From contig JADNYJ010000001.1 in NCBI GenBank assembly GCA_015501075.1, positions 806,001-870,000 on the forward strand: a stretch of DNA of 64,000 nucleotides, in the 5' to 3' direction. Source of the DNA: Gymnopilus junonius. Lineage: Eukaryota; Basidiomycota; Agaricomycetes; Agaricales; Galerinaceae. A model generated the notes under the pieces. That model had not been told where the DNA came from. It saw only the letters and a program-made list of their open reading frames with translations, and searched no databases. The position numbers and the translations under genes were made by a program. Positions 9,882 to 22,800 of the stretch are shown piece by piece (position 1 is the stretch's first letter; each line of letters begins with the position of its first letter).

Positions 9882-12800
9882 ATAAAGGGACCATCTTTGA
9901 CGCCCTCCGTGTATAACATCCTTTATGCGACCATACACCATTCATCCTATCATCATTCTCGTCGCATCATGTTTTCGTAGACCTGGACTAGACTATCAGA
10001 CCCGGTTCTTTGTACGCACGCATCGTATATTCTTCTTTCAACCACTTTGTTCTGTGTTATCTTTGTGTCTAGCTTTCCTTTACACGCATCACCGTAGCAT
10101 GTCATATTATATCCCCATCCCTTCAGACATTATCACCGTTCGAATATCTGTGTTTGATATCTTTATTTTGTTGTTTGCTAGTTCTCGTATAATTTTCGGA
10201 CAGAAGCATGACATGATACATTATATACCGTATCTTAGTGTACGCCTTGCTGACGCACGCCTGTATACGCATACAATGTCTAGACTCAGGGAGCTTGGCA
10301 TATGTGTTCTATCGGTATATTTTGTCGTATACTACATACATACATATCCATTGCGGGCAGACTTGGGTATCGACATCGAGATACTTTAGCGCAATGGCAA
10401 TAAATTCATGTGCCAATAATTTTTGTTTGGTAGCGAAGAGGTTTTTGACCTTCAACAGCCTTGTCAGTTGAAATGAATTTTGCTTTCAAATTTTGAAAGT
10501 AAAAAAAAAATATCAAGCAGAGTAGATATGGTATTTTTTGGCCGTGCTTAGATAGGTTACCCACTGTCCGAGGGTAAGCGTACATTGAGCATCAAAAATT
10601 GACATTTGACTGACCGTGAACTTGCTTAGTTTGCAATCCGTCAGTCCCATGTCTGCGCTGTCCTAATGTGTCCAGTGAATACATTGTCCAATAAAGGTGA
10701 TGGGCTTCAATATAGGGGATGCCGATCGTTGTGACTGACAGCCGTAGTTTGCTCTAATCCATTTTTGACAGTCGGAGGGACAGAAACTGTGGGGATACTC
10801 GCTGTAAAAGCGGTCCTTGCCAGATCGATCCGAATTTTGAGGCGAGAAAAGGAAAGGAGGAGCAAGAGACCCGGTGCTGGCTGAATCCGAGAATTGAATT
10901 TCGTCTGTTCATTCTGACCTTGACGGCACCGCCGTGAGCCTTCCCAGCACACAAGGATATACTTCATGCAGTCGATGGAAGCTTTTTGCAAGAGGAGTTT
11001 CCATAAACTGGTCTTCCAGTACATAAGCTGTCTTGGATCTGCATGGGATTGGCGTCTTTGAGAAATATAGTTTCTTTGCAACGGAAGGCCGATCCAGGGG
11101 AGATTTCCGAGATACTGGAGTAATAAGCCGCAAGAAAAGGGTACAGCGAAGTGACAGACCCCAAATGAGGAGAAGCTCGGTTTTGATAGCATTTCTTTTA
11201 CAAGACGCGCGGGTACATGTGAACCAGAAAAGAAAATCAAGACCGACAGACCGTGAACTTTCCTCTTCCTCAGACATTGTCTGAACAATTCGCTTCACAT
11301 GTCCGTACATTTGTCACCGCAGAACCGAAATTTTGAACAGCTATTTGAATCGGTCCGAATCGACCTGCTGTCACAGTGTTTGAGTTGTCTACGGTCTAAC
11401 GTCCCGTCCTGTAATTTTTAGATTGCAGACCAGATAAGCCTGCTTCGGTGTTGATCTCGGCCATGGAACTTTGGGGGTACAATGTTCCATTGCTCGGTTG
11501 AAATAGACACTCCGCCGTGAGACGCCGTGGGGGCAATTCTGATTTTATCACCAGTGAGCGTGAGCCATCAAGGACTCTGGCTGGAGTCGAGACATCAGTA
11601 AGGACCATGGATGTGATACAGATAGAGTAAAAAAAAAACTCATCATGGGATACTTGAAAATACATTCTTCACTGCGAGTTCATCACTATAATGTAAGACG
11701 GAAAAAGTTAACGAGATTGTACCGGGCCCCTACTACACATGATCGATGTTGGATTCGGGGCTTCAATACTGACTCCATCGTGCGGGCACAGCGGAATGTG
11801 ACAAAACGCCGTTTGATCCCAAAAAGCTCTTTCTGATCGACGTGGACTCCTTCCATAAAACGACGGCGTAGATTTGGTGATAGAATGTTTCTGACGTCGA
11901 GAATGGACTGGCTATATTTTCGAAAGCTTGGGACAACATCAAAGGTGGGGCAAAGCGGGGAACAGAGGTTAGGCTCTTTCACGCTTCTGATCGTCAATTA
12001 AGGTTTCACTATGAACTTCACGCGAGTCGCGAAATGCCGCATTGGCTATGAAGCCAGAAAGAATGGTTCTCTCGTGATGTCTTTCAAGATCGCCAGTCGT
12101 GGACTACGCGTAGTGCAGTAGGCCTAATCTAGGTCTCCTAGCTTCAACAGACGATAAGATTTTTCTGGAAAGCCTGCCCGTCAGTCAAATGAAATGAACT
12201 TATGACAGAATGACAAACTCTGATATACACGAGAATCAAGTCAAAATACGGTAGTGTTTGATTCGCACGCCATGTTAAACCTGGGGATGGTCGCTCCTGG
12301 TCAGGAAGAACCTTCGTGTCAACCTGCTAACCACATGGTGGACCTCGGCAACTTGAACAGAAAAGACACAGGCAGGAAGTTACAAGGTATCACTGAGATG
12401 ATGATAGCCTACACTCCCAAGTTCTGTTGGCCTAATAACGGGACCACGGTGAACAGTTTATACTCCACGGCGAAAACCTTAGTCTGATGTATGATAGTAG
12501 TTCCAGATATTGGGTTCCTGAGCCGGAAATTAAGAGTCCTGCATATGTTTGTGAAATGATCCTACGCATTGGTCAGTCTGATGCATTGCTCCAAAAATCC
12601 ACGATGGGATTCCAAAGAACATTATGGAACCGATCAGCAGACATGTCTATTCTTACCTGTAAAGTGTCCAAGGAACGACACCATATTTCGGAGTGAAGAA
12701 AGCCTGAGTGATATGGTAATTACGTACTTCCAGTGAGTGAGGAATTACAAGCAGGGTGTTGCACATGAAGATAGGCAAAAATAGTCCGAGGTGTTATTCA

Positions 12801-15154
12801 GCGGAGTAGAGTTACATAGCTCTACGAGACTGAACGACGACCTGAGGACGTCCTTTTAATTCTCCGCCAGAAAACTTGAAAAAGGCAAATCCAGTAGGTT
12901 CCAAAGAGAATGATGACAGGCAGACCAAGAAGCTGTGCTGATGGGGTAGGTGCATGCTTTAATTTGTAGCCTTCAAGTTGCAGTTGCAATGCTGTTTGCA
13001 GCTTTTGTCACTGACAGGTGGTAGAAGGTAGACTCAGCTAAGAAGCTATATCATTCGGATAGCCTTTGGCCCGGCGCTTAACACACTCACGTGAGTATGA
13101 TGGTCCGTGCACGCTTAGATTAGTATAAAAGTTGATGGTTGACAACCTACGCACCTTATACTTACCTTGATGGCATAAGCCCCTTCAAGTACCCGGGTTT
13201 ATGGGCTATGGAGATCCTTCATAGCACGGCGACCTTGTCCCCAGAGGGTGTCTGTGGCTTGTATGGGCTCAGGCTCATGCACCGTCTCAATATTTTCCTG
13301 TCCTGCTTCGGCCACTCTGGCTGGGCAGGCTCTTTTTTATGACTTTCCGGGGTCCTAACCCTAACCTTAAGAACACCCACATGTATATCTAAATATTTTA
13401 TCGTAATTGTCACAAGTCTTGCTTTTGCTTCAATATCAGTGTGAGATTCAACGTTCAACTGAAGGCAAATGTTTGTAATTTGCATATGCTAAGGATGCTT
13501 GAAATCGAAGGGTGACATAAGCATCCCATCCCAAGGATATATATAATATATAATCTAATGGAGTCTATTGCTGAGATGTTTCTATAATAACAAGCATTTA
13601 GATAGTAACTTCGAAGAGAGTCTTCGTGGATTCGCCATATCCCGATCCTGCACCGAATTTTTCACGCTACGGATATAAACATCAGTCGTGTAAGGTGCTT
13701 CCACAGAGGAGCATCAGAAATAGCTAGCATATCATGCGAACTAGGATCAATGCAAGTGGAATGCAAGTACCTACACTTATTGCAACCATCACAGTGGAAC
13801 GCTAGTCACAATTGAGCAGTAATACATTATTTAATTCTAGATTACAGACCGCAATTCCATGAGATGGATGTAGCAATGACAAAGTTTCGAACCCGCCCGC
13901 GATCATAGAGTTCACATGCTAATCTATGATGAGTCAAGTGAGCTCTCAGGCTGCAAGTGAGAGAGTTGCGTCGGCTGGCCTCTGAGATTTTCCGCGCGGC
14001 GTAGACGGACCGAGTTGAATTCGCTAGAAAAAAAGAGCAGGCAAAAAATACGCACAAAGCTTCGACAGGAAGGAATTCCTTAATTATTGTCTCTAGAAGA
14101 GCTAAATCTGCCCTGCCTGTCCACCGCGTCCTGGTGCATCGGAGACGAGGGCGCTAATTGTTGATGTGTTCTTGCCAGGAGATCCTACCTCAGTGATAAG
14201 TGGCAGTGCATAGAAGCATAACATTCAATGCGAGATGCATGGTGTGGATCGTACGTGCAGGATTTGGGCAACTTCTGCAAATCAGAAGTTCGCGAGTACT
14301 GAATACTCGACTGTTAGACCCTGCATATCATTAGATCTAAGGGCGTAAGTAATGAAGTAATGAAGTCTTCATCCTCTTCAATGTCCGGAGTTACGTCGGG
14401 AAACAGAGAGCTATAATAATTTACTGTTAACCATACCTCTGAACATTCATCCCGGAGGGAAATGACACGGTGCACCCGGAGCGCGGTTTGTCGAGAGAAA
14501 GGTCACGACATAAGTACATCGTCCGTCAGGAAGTACGGAATACGGCCTCAACGGAACAGAATCCCAGATGGAAAGTTCCTATTCTTGGATGTCTGCTGTT
14601 AGAGGGGATATCATATCATTCAAGAATAGCTTTAGCTTCTGATATTCTTCTGAACTGAACTCGAGAACGGGTTGACCAAACTGCCGGGTCGGTGATGCGA
14701 ATCCGCGGACAGTCTAACGAAAAGAGCAACATATGAAAACTTGATCATGACTCGGGCAAGGTTGTAGGCAGAGGTAGGATATGCCTGCGTAATGCTTGAA
14801 CGACAATGCGATTTCGTCATGCAGTTGCATCTACTGGCAACAATATGAATTCCTTCGGGAAGAGGCACAATTCTAGGAACGTACAGGTCTTCCACTGAGA
14901 AGATTGCGGAGGGCTGAGCGACGTTCACTTGACACAAGTTCTCTCAGCATTGACTATTAGAAGATTTGTGAGATTCTGATCTTTGAGAATCATTTTCAGC
15001 CGCGGCTCCTCTGCGGCAGAAGTCATCAAACGAAAAGGACAGAGACAGACGATTCGGTTCCAATCGCTTTGGGGATCTTTCCAAGGGAAATGGTATAAAT
15101 GGCAACGAGCAGGGTATATCCGGGGACACAGTACGGGTATATTGGGATCGGCAG
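9882..15154. other. 5.3-kb gene-poor island, nothing recognisable
   Basis: No open frame here matches a family I know, and those present are short, mostly lack good starts and show no exon chain. The longest (10707-11288 minus, 193 codons) has a random-looking composition. The first part (9882-10400) is T-rich and probably the kinase 3' flank. A telomere-like CCTAACCCTAACC occurs at 13354-13366. I found no transposase, reverse transcriptase, long terminal repeat or tRNA. Diverged element relics or non-coding RNA genes cannot be excluded by eye. Confidence 0.6.
13354..13366. repeat. Short interstitial telomere-like tract
   Basis: CCTAACCCTAACC is two overlapping copies of the CCCTAA telomere unit, immediately followed by CTTAAG. 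At this length it can arise by chance, but such tracts also mark repaired breaks. It sits in the gene-poor island. Confidence 0.45.
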
Positions 15155-15754
15155 TCAAGCAATGGCAAGCGCTATACATACACAGATCAGAGAATCCTGA
15201 AGGAAACCACTTGTCAGAAAAGGAGATGTCGCGCGAGGTACTCATCTTTAACAGGTCACGTACGTTATAATACATTTCTTGAGCGACAATGTCGCTATCT
15301 TCCCAATGACAGACAATACCGGCTCTGAACAGCGAAAGCGAACAAAACAAGTCAGATACGAGAAAAAGAATAAGGTTCCTGCTGTGCCAACCTGCCATCC
15401 TGCCCCCGATTTTCATTGATTTGAGTTAACACAACATATTTGCTGAACACACGGAACAACCGCACGGTGGTCATATATTGAGTAGGCAGGGATAGCGAGT
15501 AAAGAGCCTGAGCAGACTCACAAGCCGCGCGGTTGAATTTCGAGCATCCGTTCTTTAACCCTTTCCCCGATTTCCTTCATCCAGCCTTTCACTTTGTCTC
15601 GGTCTTTTGATTCAGGCCATGAACTGTTCTGAAGGGTAGAGGAGAGCAGTTTTTTCATATAAGCCTTGAGGAGATCAGCATCGAATTTAGGACGAGGTGA
15701 CGAGGCAGAAGAACGTGGTGGAGGGGGCGAGCGCAGACCTGGTGCATGGGCCAT
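15155..15754 (-). CDS. Tctex1-type dynein light chain (DYNLT)
   Basis: This small protein of the Tctex1 family forms a dimer on the dynein intermediate chain and helps attach cargo. Four exons on the minus strand (15754-15522, 15442-15392, 15324-15264, 15196-15155) join to 128 residues with matching phases. The N-terminus is Pro/Ser-rich; helices follow (DADLLKAYMKKLLSSTLQNS and KGWMKEIGERVKERMLEI). The family beta-strands are FKYVVLTQINENRGQDGRAG, IVCHWEDSDIVAQEMYYN and DSLICVCIALAIA, ending at the stop. In related proteins these read K-[FY]-VV-x-IGENRGQ and W-[DE]. A longer open frame across 14925-15416 is only the unspliced read-through. The gene is divergent from PEX11 with 163 bp between starts. 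Confidence 0.85.
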
Positions 15755-15917
15755 GGAGAAAGGAGGCCTGCCTCTGGGTTGATTGGAGCAGACGAGGACG
15801 CGTTTGTCTTGTTTGTTACTTTGTTTATGACCTCACGTGTACTTGGGTTTTGCGCGTCCATACCGGGCACCACATCATTCAGACTCATAACAGGCGTTAT
15901 ATCCCTAAACTTCATCC
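15755..15917. promoter_or_regulatory. 163-bp shared promoter between dynein light chain and PEX11
   Basis: The divergent starts leave 163 bp. It contains a T-rich stretch (TTTGTCTTGTTTGTTACTTT) on the PEX11 side. Co-regulation is an inference from the arrangement. Confidence 0.4.
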
Positions 15918-17303
15918 ATGTCGTCCATATCGTTCCCGGACCAATCCAGAACGGACCCTCATCCTGAGGACCAGTTTTATACCCCTTCATTTGACTCAAG
16001 CTCATTTCAAATCAATCCTCTGTCATCTCATCCTCCTCGAACTCCTCGAACTTCGCTTCATGCAAGCTCGTCTCATCATTATTCTGCCGGTATATATGAA
16101 GAGAAAGAACCTGAAGAGCAACATATTCAAGTAGAAGACGTTGAAATTGACCTCGAGGAGGACCGAGCGAAAGAGGCCGAGAAGAGGGTCAAGAAGGAAG
16201 AAGTATGGCGAGAAATGTTTCTCACCAGCAACGGGAGGGACAAAGCTTTTGTAAGTGGCAGGTTGCATACTATAACTCATTCTAAAGCCGTTGTTCCTTT
16301 AGAAATTGATGCAATACTCTATTCGGGTTGGGCTCGTATTTCATAGTTCACTGACAAGTACCCGACTTCTGAGGCGACCATCGCGTCCTCCATGGGAACA
16401 GAATATTGTACAACGTTTACAATCTACAGCCTCTGGCTTTTCATTTACGAGGTAATTTTTAACTTTATAGGCCATCGCTGTATGCTCAATGACCACAGAA
16501 AGCTACTGTTGCTCTTCAATTGGCTGGGCCCATTGAACCAGATTCTTGCACAGCAATCTGTACCCTTCTCTTCGGAAGTATCAACTGAAACGGCCAAGAA
16601 AATCCAGAAACCGCTTTTGCATACAATACTCTACGCCCCCCCACCATTGCTGTTAGAACTGGCGAACGCGATTGCAGATGACATCGCGACTTGGTCAAGA
16701 CTAGGACTGCTGGGGAAGAAACTTGGCACCCGGGCAGCGCGATTTTCAGACTGGTGCTGGTTTCTCTCTACGCTTGTAAACCTGGTCGAGAACAGTGTTG
16801 AACGACAGATAATCAGCGGCTTGCAGGCTGAAGGTATATATTTGCTGCATGTTGTCCGACTTGCATTACTGAATTTACGATCATGGCAGTGGAAGGTCGG
16901 TTATATACGGAGTCGATGACTGGTGCCACTGCAAAATCGAAGCCGAAAGCATCGAAAATAGATGAAAAGGAACTATCAAGGCTTAGAAATCAAGACTACT
17001 GGTTACAAGTTACCCGGACGAAGCTTCTCATGGACCTGATCTTCGTTTGTAAGGCGATCTTTGATTTATCGAAGGTGACGCGAGGAGTTTTTAACGCCTT
17101 TCTGCTCTTTTCCCACAGCTTATGAGCTTTTTAATATTCAAAGAGGGCATAATGCTGTGAAGGCCTTCACAGGTCTCACGGCTGCTGTATTGAGGTACGT
17201 ATATTAGAACCCTCGCCCCATTCTTTTGTTCTTAAGCCCGATACGAAACAGCTCCGCCAAACTTTTTGATCGACATAAGAATGTCCTCGTGAAGACATTC
17301 TGA
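15918..17303 (+). CDS. PEX11: PEX11-family peroxisomal membrane elongation protein
   Basis: Pex11 proteins bend and elongate the peroxisome membrane before fission. The first exon (15918-16250) encodes a non-conserved, Ser-rich then acidic N-terminal extension of about 110 residues. The Pex11 domain follows over several exons: KLMQYSIRVGLVFHSSLTST, LQSTASGFSFTRKLLLLFNW, LGPLNQILAQQSVPFSSE, RFSDWCWFLSTLVNLVENSV, LRNQDYWLQVTRTKLLMDLI and a final segment SYELFNIQRGHNAVKAFTGL then SSAKLFDRHKNVLVKTF with the stop at 17301. The amphipathic KL-QYxxR start and the RKxLLLFNWLxPL region are typical. The extension makes it resemble the Pex11C-type of filamentous fungi. Splice phases agree at each border. 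Confidence 0.86.
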
Positions 17304-17490
17304 CTTCATCTTCTTGATCAAGAGACTTTGTCGGCCGCTCAGCTCTACATACCCCTCAACTTCTGGACTCTGGAGTTCTCATACCACTTGTTTTTACCTT
17401 CTGCGATCGTGAAGTCGAAGTCCTCGACACTCATTTATAGATATAATAGATAATGCTTCATATCTTGTATCACTTTTATGCTATGTATAA

Positions 17491-17931
17491 CTACCACCAC
17501 ATCCACCGAGCAGACCCCTTCCTGTCAGGTGAATCATTTGCGACGGCTGACTCCGACATCGTGGACCGTTTTTGTTGAAGCGCATCAATTTCGGCTTCAA
17601 GCGCCTGAACGCGATCCATAGATTCATCCATGAATTTTTCATGCGACAATTTCAATTGCAAGAGCTGTAGACCCTATAAGAGAGTTCCACAATGCCATCA
17701 GAGCGCCGCTCGTCAGAAATAGATAAGGAAGGCGGACCAGGAAGACGGCAGAGCCTAACAGGAGGACAGGTATCATGGCTGGCAGGGTGTCCGAGTAGAG
17801 TGTAGAATGTCGAGACTTGGAAGCTGGTTCGCCATGAGTGTATAAACCCGTCTACCCGCATGAACGCCAGTGAATCGCTGAAGGTTGGAGCAAGCATGCT
17901 GTCTTGAAAGGAGATAACGTGTGGATGACAT
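17491..17931 (-). CDS. Small probable mitochondrial membrane protein, function unknown
   Basis: I do not recognise a named family. The ATG at 17931 opens MSSTRYLLSRQHACSNLQRF, an Arg/Ser-rich stretch resembling a mitochondrial presequence. A hydrophobic segment AMIPVLLLGSAVFL follows, then after an intron a helix with heptad-like character (LQLLQLKLSHEKFMDESMDR, VQALEAEIDALQQKRST), ending RKGSARWMWW at 17491. The layout (presequence, one helix, coiled coil, about 110 residues) fits an inner-membrane accessory protein. The junction before AMIPVLL is ambiguous: either an intron of about 86 nt with donor GTAGAC or one of only 38 nt with donor GTCTCG keeps the frame. Location is inferred, not shown. 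Confidence 0.55.
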
Positions 17932-18528
17932 GCTGAAGGAGGCAAACAGCTTCGTCACGGTCTCTGTTTATCACGGGTCAGCTGAAATGTTCCACGTCGA
18001 GGCTGTGACTCTAGAGTGGATGCCAAGTGGATGCCCAATTTTCCATGCAAACTATTGAACGAGTGCAAGCCAAAAAAAACCCCAAAGAGCGAGTGGAATG
18101 GTGAAGGTCAAGTCAGAGGTGACGCCAGCAGTAGGCGTTGTTTGCCTGATATAAAGTACATGTAAATAGGAAATAGTCGGTAGTGGTGACTACGGTCGCG
18201 GCGAACGTTTGATGGCTGCCAATGTGGCGCGCCTGTCACGCACATGCTCTCATTTGAAGGCCAAGACTTAGAAAAAAATGGCAAAAAAATAAGGATGGCG
18301 AACAAGAAGGAGAGAAATATCCTTGTAGAACCACGTTTCGGATCGAAAAGGGCATCTCACCGGAAATATAAAGTAGGGCGGAAGGAGAAATGAAAGGGAG
18401 GAGAAATTGTTTGACAAGGTTGCAGTGGCATGTGACATGCGGTTATAGAGGTTGGCCATCTTTTCTTGCCTTGCTCTCTCCCTCTCCTTCCCTCCTTTTC
18501 TCGACTCCCCAGGCTGGCCCAGCGAGTA
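17932..18528. promoter_or_regulatory. Intergenic region between divergent genes
   Basis: About 600 bp lie between the starts of the small mitochondrial-type protein and the TVP38-like gene. The side next to the latter is strongly pyrimidine-rich (18460-18515, CTCTCC/TTCC tracts), a common feature just upstream of fungal start codons. No gene is seen. Confidence 0.45.
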
Positions 18529-19880
18529 ATGGAGTCTTCATACCCATCCCGCCGTGTTTCTTTCGACCTCATCTCTCTTGCGTCTCCGCCAAGGCCTTCC
18601 TCCGCAGCACCCCCTCAGTCTTTTCCTTATATCAGTCTAGCTCAGGATGCAGACAATCTGAATGAAAAGACCACCTCTTTCGACCAAATTACACGTGAAC
18701 TGGGAAAAAAGCGGCCCCCCTCACTGTCTAGACAACCATTCCGCTGCGATCACCCTCCCTCTTCTGCCCCAGCCTCAACTACCCATTGGACCCCGTATGC
18801 TGACTCTGCGCATCAGTATCCATATACACCATCACCCTCTCGGTTTTTACGCCAGCCCATGTCCATACCCATTCACTCTCGTGCAAATATACATTCATCT
18901 GCCCATTCCCGCAGTACTTCAGATATGATTGAGAGCGTCCGGCCCTGGTTCCCGCTCATCATGTACGCAGTAACTAGCCTCGCCTTTGTCGTTGCTTTCT
19001 CTTTCTATAGAACGCAATTGTTTGCCTGTCAGTCCATTTTCTCTCTTTCTTAATCATTATGTTGATTGACATCTAGATCTTGACGAATTATCTCTATGGT
19101 TGCGAGCTGATGAGCAATATGGACATGCAGTCCTTTTCCTTCTCATTTTCCTCACCACAATCCGTACGTTCGTGTTTTTCTCCGTGTATATTTACTCAAG
19201 GTTTCTTTGGACTCCCAACAGCCCCGATTCCACTCTACTCTACACTCATCATTTTATCTGGATATACGTTCGGCGCATGGGCTGGCGCTATTATTTCTTA
19301 CTTCGCAGCGCTTGCTGGTGCACTCGTTGTGTTCACCGTTTCTCGATACTTCTTCAATAAGGCTATCCAGCAGTGGCTTGAATCCTGCATCCCAATAAAA
19401 CGGGTTGTGCGTGCCATTGAAAAGCGACCGAAACTCCTCTTCCTAATTCGCCTCGCTCCCTATCCTTACAATGTCATGAACTGCCTTCTGGCGGCATCCC
19501 CAACTCTCAGTCTTCACACTTACACCGTTTGCACTGCCCTCTCGTTATTCAAAGTCATCATCCACACCAGCGTAGGGGCTTCGATACATTCCTTCAGAGA
19601 ATACCACAATACCGACTCTTTACCCTCTTCCGATGACGAAAGCCATACGAACATGATGGCCCACTTATGGACAATCTTGGGAATTCTCCTCTGCGTCCTA
19701 ATCCTCGTATACCTTTCCATCGTTGCGCGCCGGGCCGTCGATGAAGAGTTGGAAGATCTTCCGGACAGTGCCCGCGATCCTGAGGAAAGGGTAGCCTTCC
19801 TCGTTGCCGGTGAAAGTGACGTGGAATCTGCGCTGCCATCCAGAGACCGTGAAATGAGCGAAATCCCGTATCAGAGGTGA
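18529..19880 (+). CDS. TVP38/TMEM64 (VTT domain) Golgi membrane protein
   Basis: VTT-domain proteins of the Tvp38/TMEM64 family sit in Golgi or ER membranes and are related to lipid scramblases (VMP1, TMEM41). The first exon encodes about 140 polar, Ser/Pro-rich residues and then a helix (VRPWFPLIMYAVTSLAFVVA). The VTT core follows over three exons: FGLPTAPIPLYSTLIILSGY, TFGAWAGAIISYFAALAGAL, VVFTVSRYFFNKAIQQWLES, LLFLIRLAPYPYNVMNCLLA and a final helix LWTILGILLCVLILVYLSIV. The FLIRLxPxPYNxxN motif is the family hallmark. The C-terminal tail is acidic and cytosolic. The start at 18529 is the first ATG in the frame. The last two introns are about 50 nt. Confidence 0.85.
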
Positions 19881-22800
19881 TGACCTCCCGGTCTGCCGTC
19901 TCTCGCTCTCAGGTCATGGGATTTATTTTTCCCCGAACTATCATCGTTCCTCATGCTAATACATTCAACGATATTTCCTTTCCACCAGCATCCTCAGTAC
20001 TGCTCTCAGTATCGCATCTCATTCATTTACATTACACACGTTCATTACTTACTATCTCGGCCATCGGACTTGGTTTTTAATCTTAACCGGACGGTACATA
20101 TCTTTTTACTCGCTGTCGTTTATTTTTCGCTCTCTCGCTTCCGCGTCCTCATCGTTTTCTTTCACCTTCACGATCAATTCGAATAGCAACACAGCGATTT
20201 CAATGTAGATATTTACCTAGTCGGAAGACTTGTACTTGTATTTAAGGGTAGCCCAGTTATACCTAGATTGAATAAATGAACTGGAATTCGCAACTTGTTG
20301 CATCAATGCTGTTAAGTCCTCCGCGTGGTTAATGAACGTGATAGCTAATAAGCAGTGTATGGAATGGGTAAATGTGATCTCAGTTGCTGCAGAGCGTAAT
20401 AGGATCAAGCACCCCAATTTTTGGTCATTTGCTGGCCAGATTTTCGAGAAAAATGAGACCATGCATGATGATACATACCCGGGAATTCGGTAGCACGTGA
20501 ATGGAGAGGCAAAGCAACACTTGCAGGTACGTTTATACCTATAGATCAGTAAATGTACGTAGGTGTTTCTTGCCTTTGGATGGGAAATATGCATAGATGT
20601 TAATAGTGCAAAAATAGCATAGCATAGACGAGTTTTAGGTAGATGAACAGTAAATGCTCATGAGCGTCAAGAAACAATGAGCCACGATGTGAAAACGTTC
20701 GCGGAGTTGCGGAGAGAAAACCCTATCCCGTTTTGGACCTTGGTACTCTTTTGTTTGCATTTCGAGGCTTTTTATATCCCTTCCTTCCGATCAGAAGTTC
20801 TGTTGGAATCTTACGATCGAGATCTTGATTGCGACTCTACTTGATCTGGCATTTGTCGATTTGCGGTTTATTCTCTTCCAATTGGGGTAAAGGGGTGGTC
20901 GGGGTCTTTTCCAATGAACCGCATTCCATGGGATATGGGTTCACTGGGTATGGCTAATTGGATCAGTGGGATTGGATAGTAAATACAGACATTCAATAGA
21001 TTCTGGACTTTCTGACCTATTTTCAAAAGGATTGACTCTTATTTCTTCACTTCAAGTAGGCGGAGGTCGGCCGCACGTGCTGCAGTGGCCTCGGGTATTC
21101 GCTGCCAATCCTTTCGTTGGTGAGCCGCTCTCTATCACAGAGCTCCGAGTCGGTGAGCGATCACGTCTCCCTCAAATTACTATTTCGATTGAATGTTTCT
21201 GGCACCACGTCAATATTTTCGACCCTGCAGCATGGTCGTTTTATTGCCAGTAACTTCCCCATGCCGTTGTCATCATTAGCTAGCCGTAATGATCAATGTT
21301 TTCTTCTTTCTTCTTTACCGACACGGCCGAGGTTATTTAATTACTATGCACGCGAGCCGTTCATGATCGTATACGATCGAGTAAGAGTTGTTGTAGAATC
21401 ACTGCATCAGTTACACCTACATTCATACAGCGCAGTAGATGAAATTGAAATAGCGCCCTCCTCATGTAGTAGACTCAAGCTAATAAGATATAGTCTCTGA
21501 CTCTCTGGCAACCGTCACCGAGCCCAAGCTTCAATGAAGTCAGTCTATAACTCGCCTGCTCTACGGGGATGATACAGCACCGGACTTGGTAGACCAGGTT
21601 TCCATCCTACCAGTCTATGTTGCACTAATACTGGCATTGGCACACATTAACTTTCAAACATTTATATATACATAAACCGTTCAATTGGGCTGCTAGAGCA
21701 ACTTCCAAGACGACATGCAGTAGTTGTAAATATGTGAAGACACACCATACAGGTGTGTCAGATTTCGCAGTCTGTATTGATTGGAAGCAAACCCACCATA
21801 TCTTATCTCAGTTCCAAAGGGATTGGCGATGCTAATCTCGATTTCATCCCTGGATGGTGTTACTTTCAGTCTTTGTGATCAATGCCACGAATAGACGCTA
21901 GCCTTTTCGGACAAAGCGCACTAGTAAAATTCAGCCCGTCAATGTGACTCGTCCTCTCCAGCTTGAAAAAAAAAAAAACTCGAATTGTTCAAGGACATGG
22001 AACCCATGGGTAAGTCAAACGCATACTTGGGGAGATTTTTTTCTTCATATGACCATTCAGTAAAAATCCAAGTCTCTTTTGGGCTTAGTCCGAATGGAGA
22101 AGTTGTTTGTTTGTCACGCGTCGCTCTGGTTTGGCCAATGTCATCCCCACATCCCGTCCATCCGACCCGGGATGACGCTCTCCAATCGGACCGATGCGCT
22201 GGCGCTTGGGGGAACATCTTTAAGCAGACCATAGGTAGCCACATGTAACGTTGAGAGCAAAACACGAGAGCATTGCGGCCAATTCAGTTTCAATTTTTGC
22301 TTCGTGTAATAATAATACAAGGCAGAGAGCGTCACAATACGAAAACAGAGGAAAATAGAGTTCCAAAAGCAACGACGACAGGGCGGGGAAATGTCGGCCA
22401 GCAAAACGAAATAGGTATGCCGGCGGATATGAATAGTATCGTGTATGTAGCAAGTGGCATAGAGGCGCGTGATGACAATCCGTGCGTGCGTCGGTCTTTG
22501 CGTGCAAGAATGGGCCTTTCCAAAGTGGGCGAACCAGCGAGTCGATAAGTCGACGAAAGACCGAATTTTTCATTGTGATGCCCTTGTATAGTTGCAATTA
22601 AAAAGCCAAAAGGAAAAGAGGAAATCAAGCGTCAAGCAGAAAGCGACGGGGCAAGCCAATGTCCAAGAAGTAAACAACGCACTGCGATAGAATAATAAAA
22701 AAACTTGAAAGCCAAATTCGACCAAAAATACACATTAAAAGCCAGGCTGGCACCAACAGGCCATGAAAAATCTAGTAAGCAAACGAGAAGAGATGACACG

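Noticed and set aside
10707..11288. 193-codon minus-strand open frame in the gene-poor island
   Set aside because: Composition is random-like, no domain or exon partner is seen, and overlapping frames of similar length exist on both strands.
13880..13960. tRNA-like B-box (GGGTTCGAAAC on the minus strand)
   Set aside because: The flanking five-base stems do not pair and no matching A-box or acceptor stem is found, so neither a tRNA nor a SINE head is supported.
14632..14937. Minus-strand frame with SVEDLYVPRIVPLPEGIHIV
   Set aside because: It looks protein-like but I could not link it to a family or build an exon chain; kept as part of the island.
14925..15416. 163-codon minus-strand open frame
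   Set aside because: It is the unspliced read-through of the last exons of the dynein light chain and its 3' flank.
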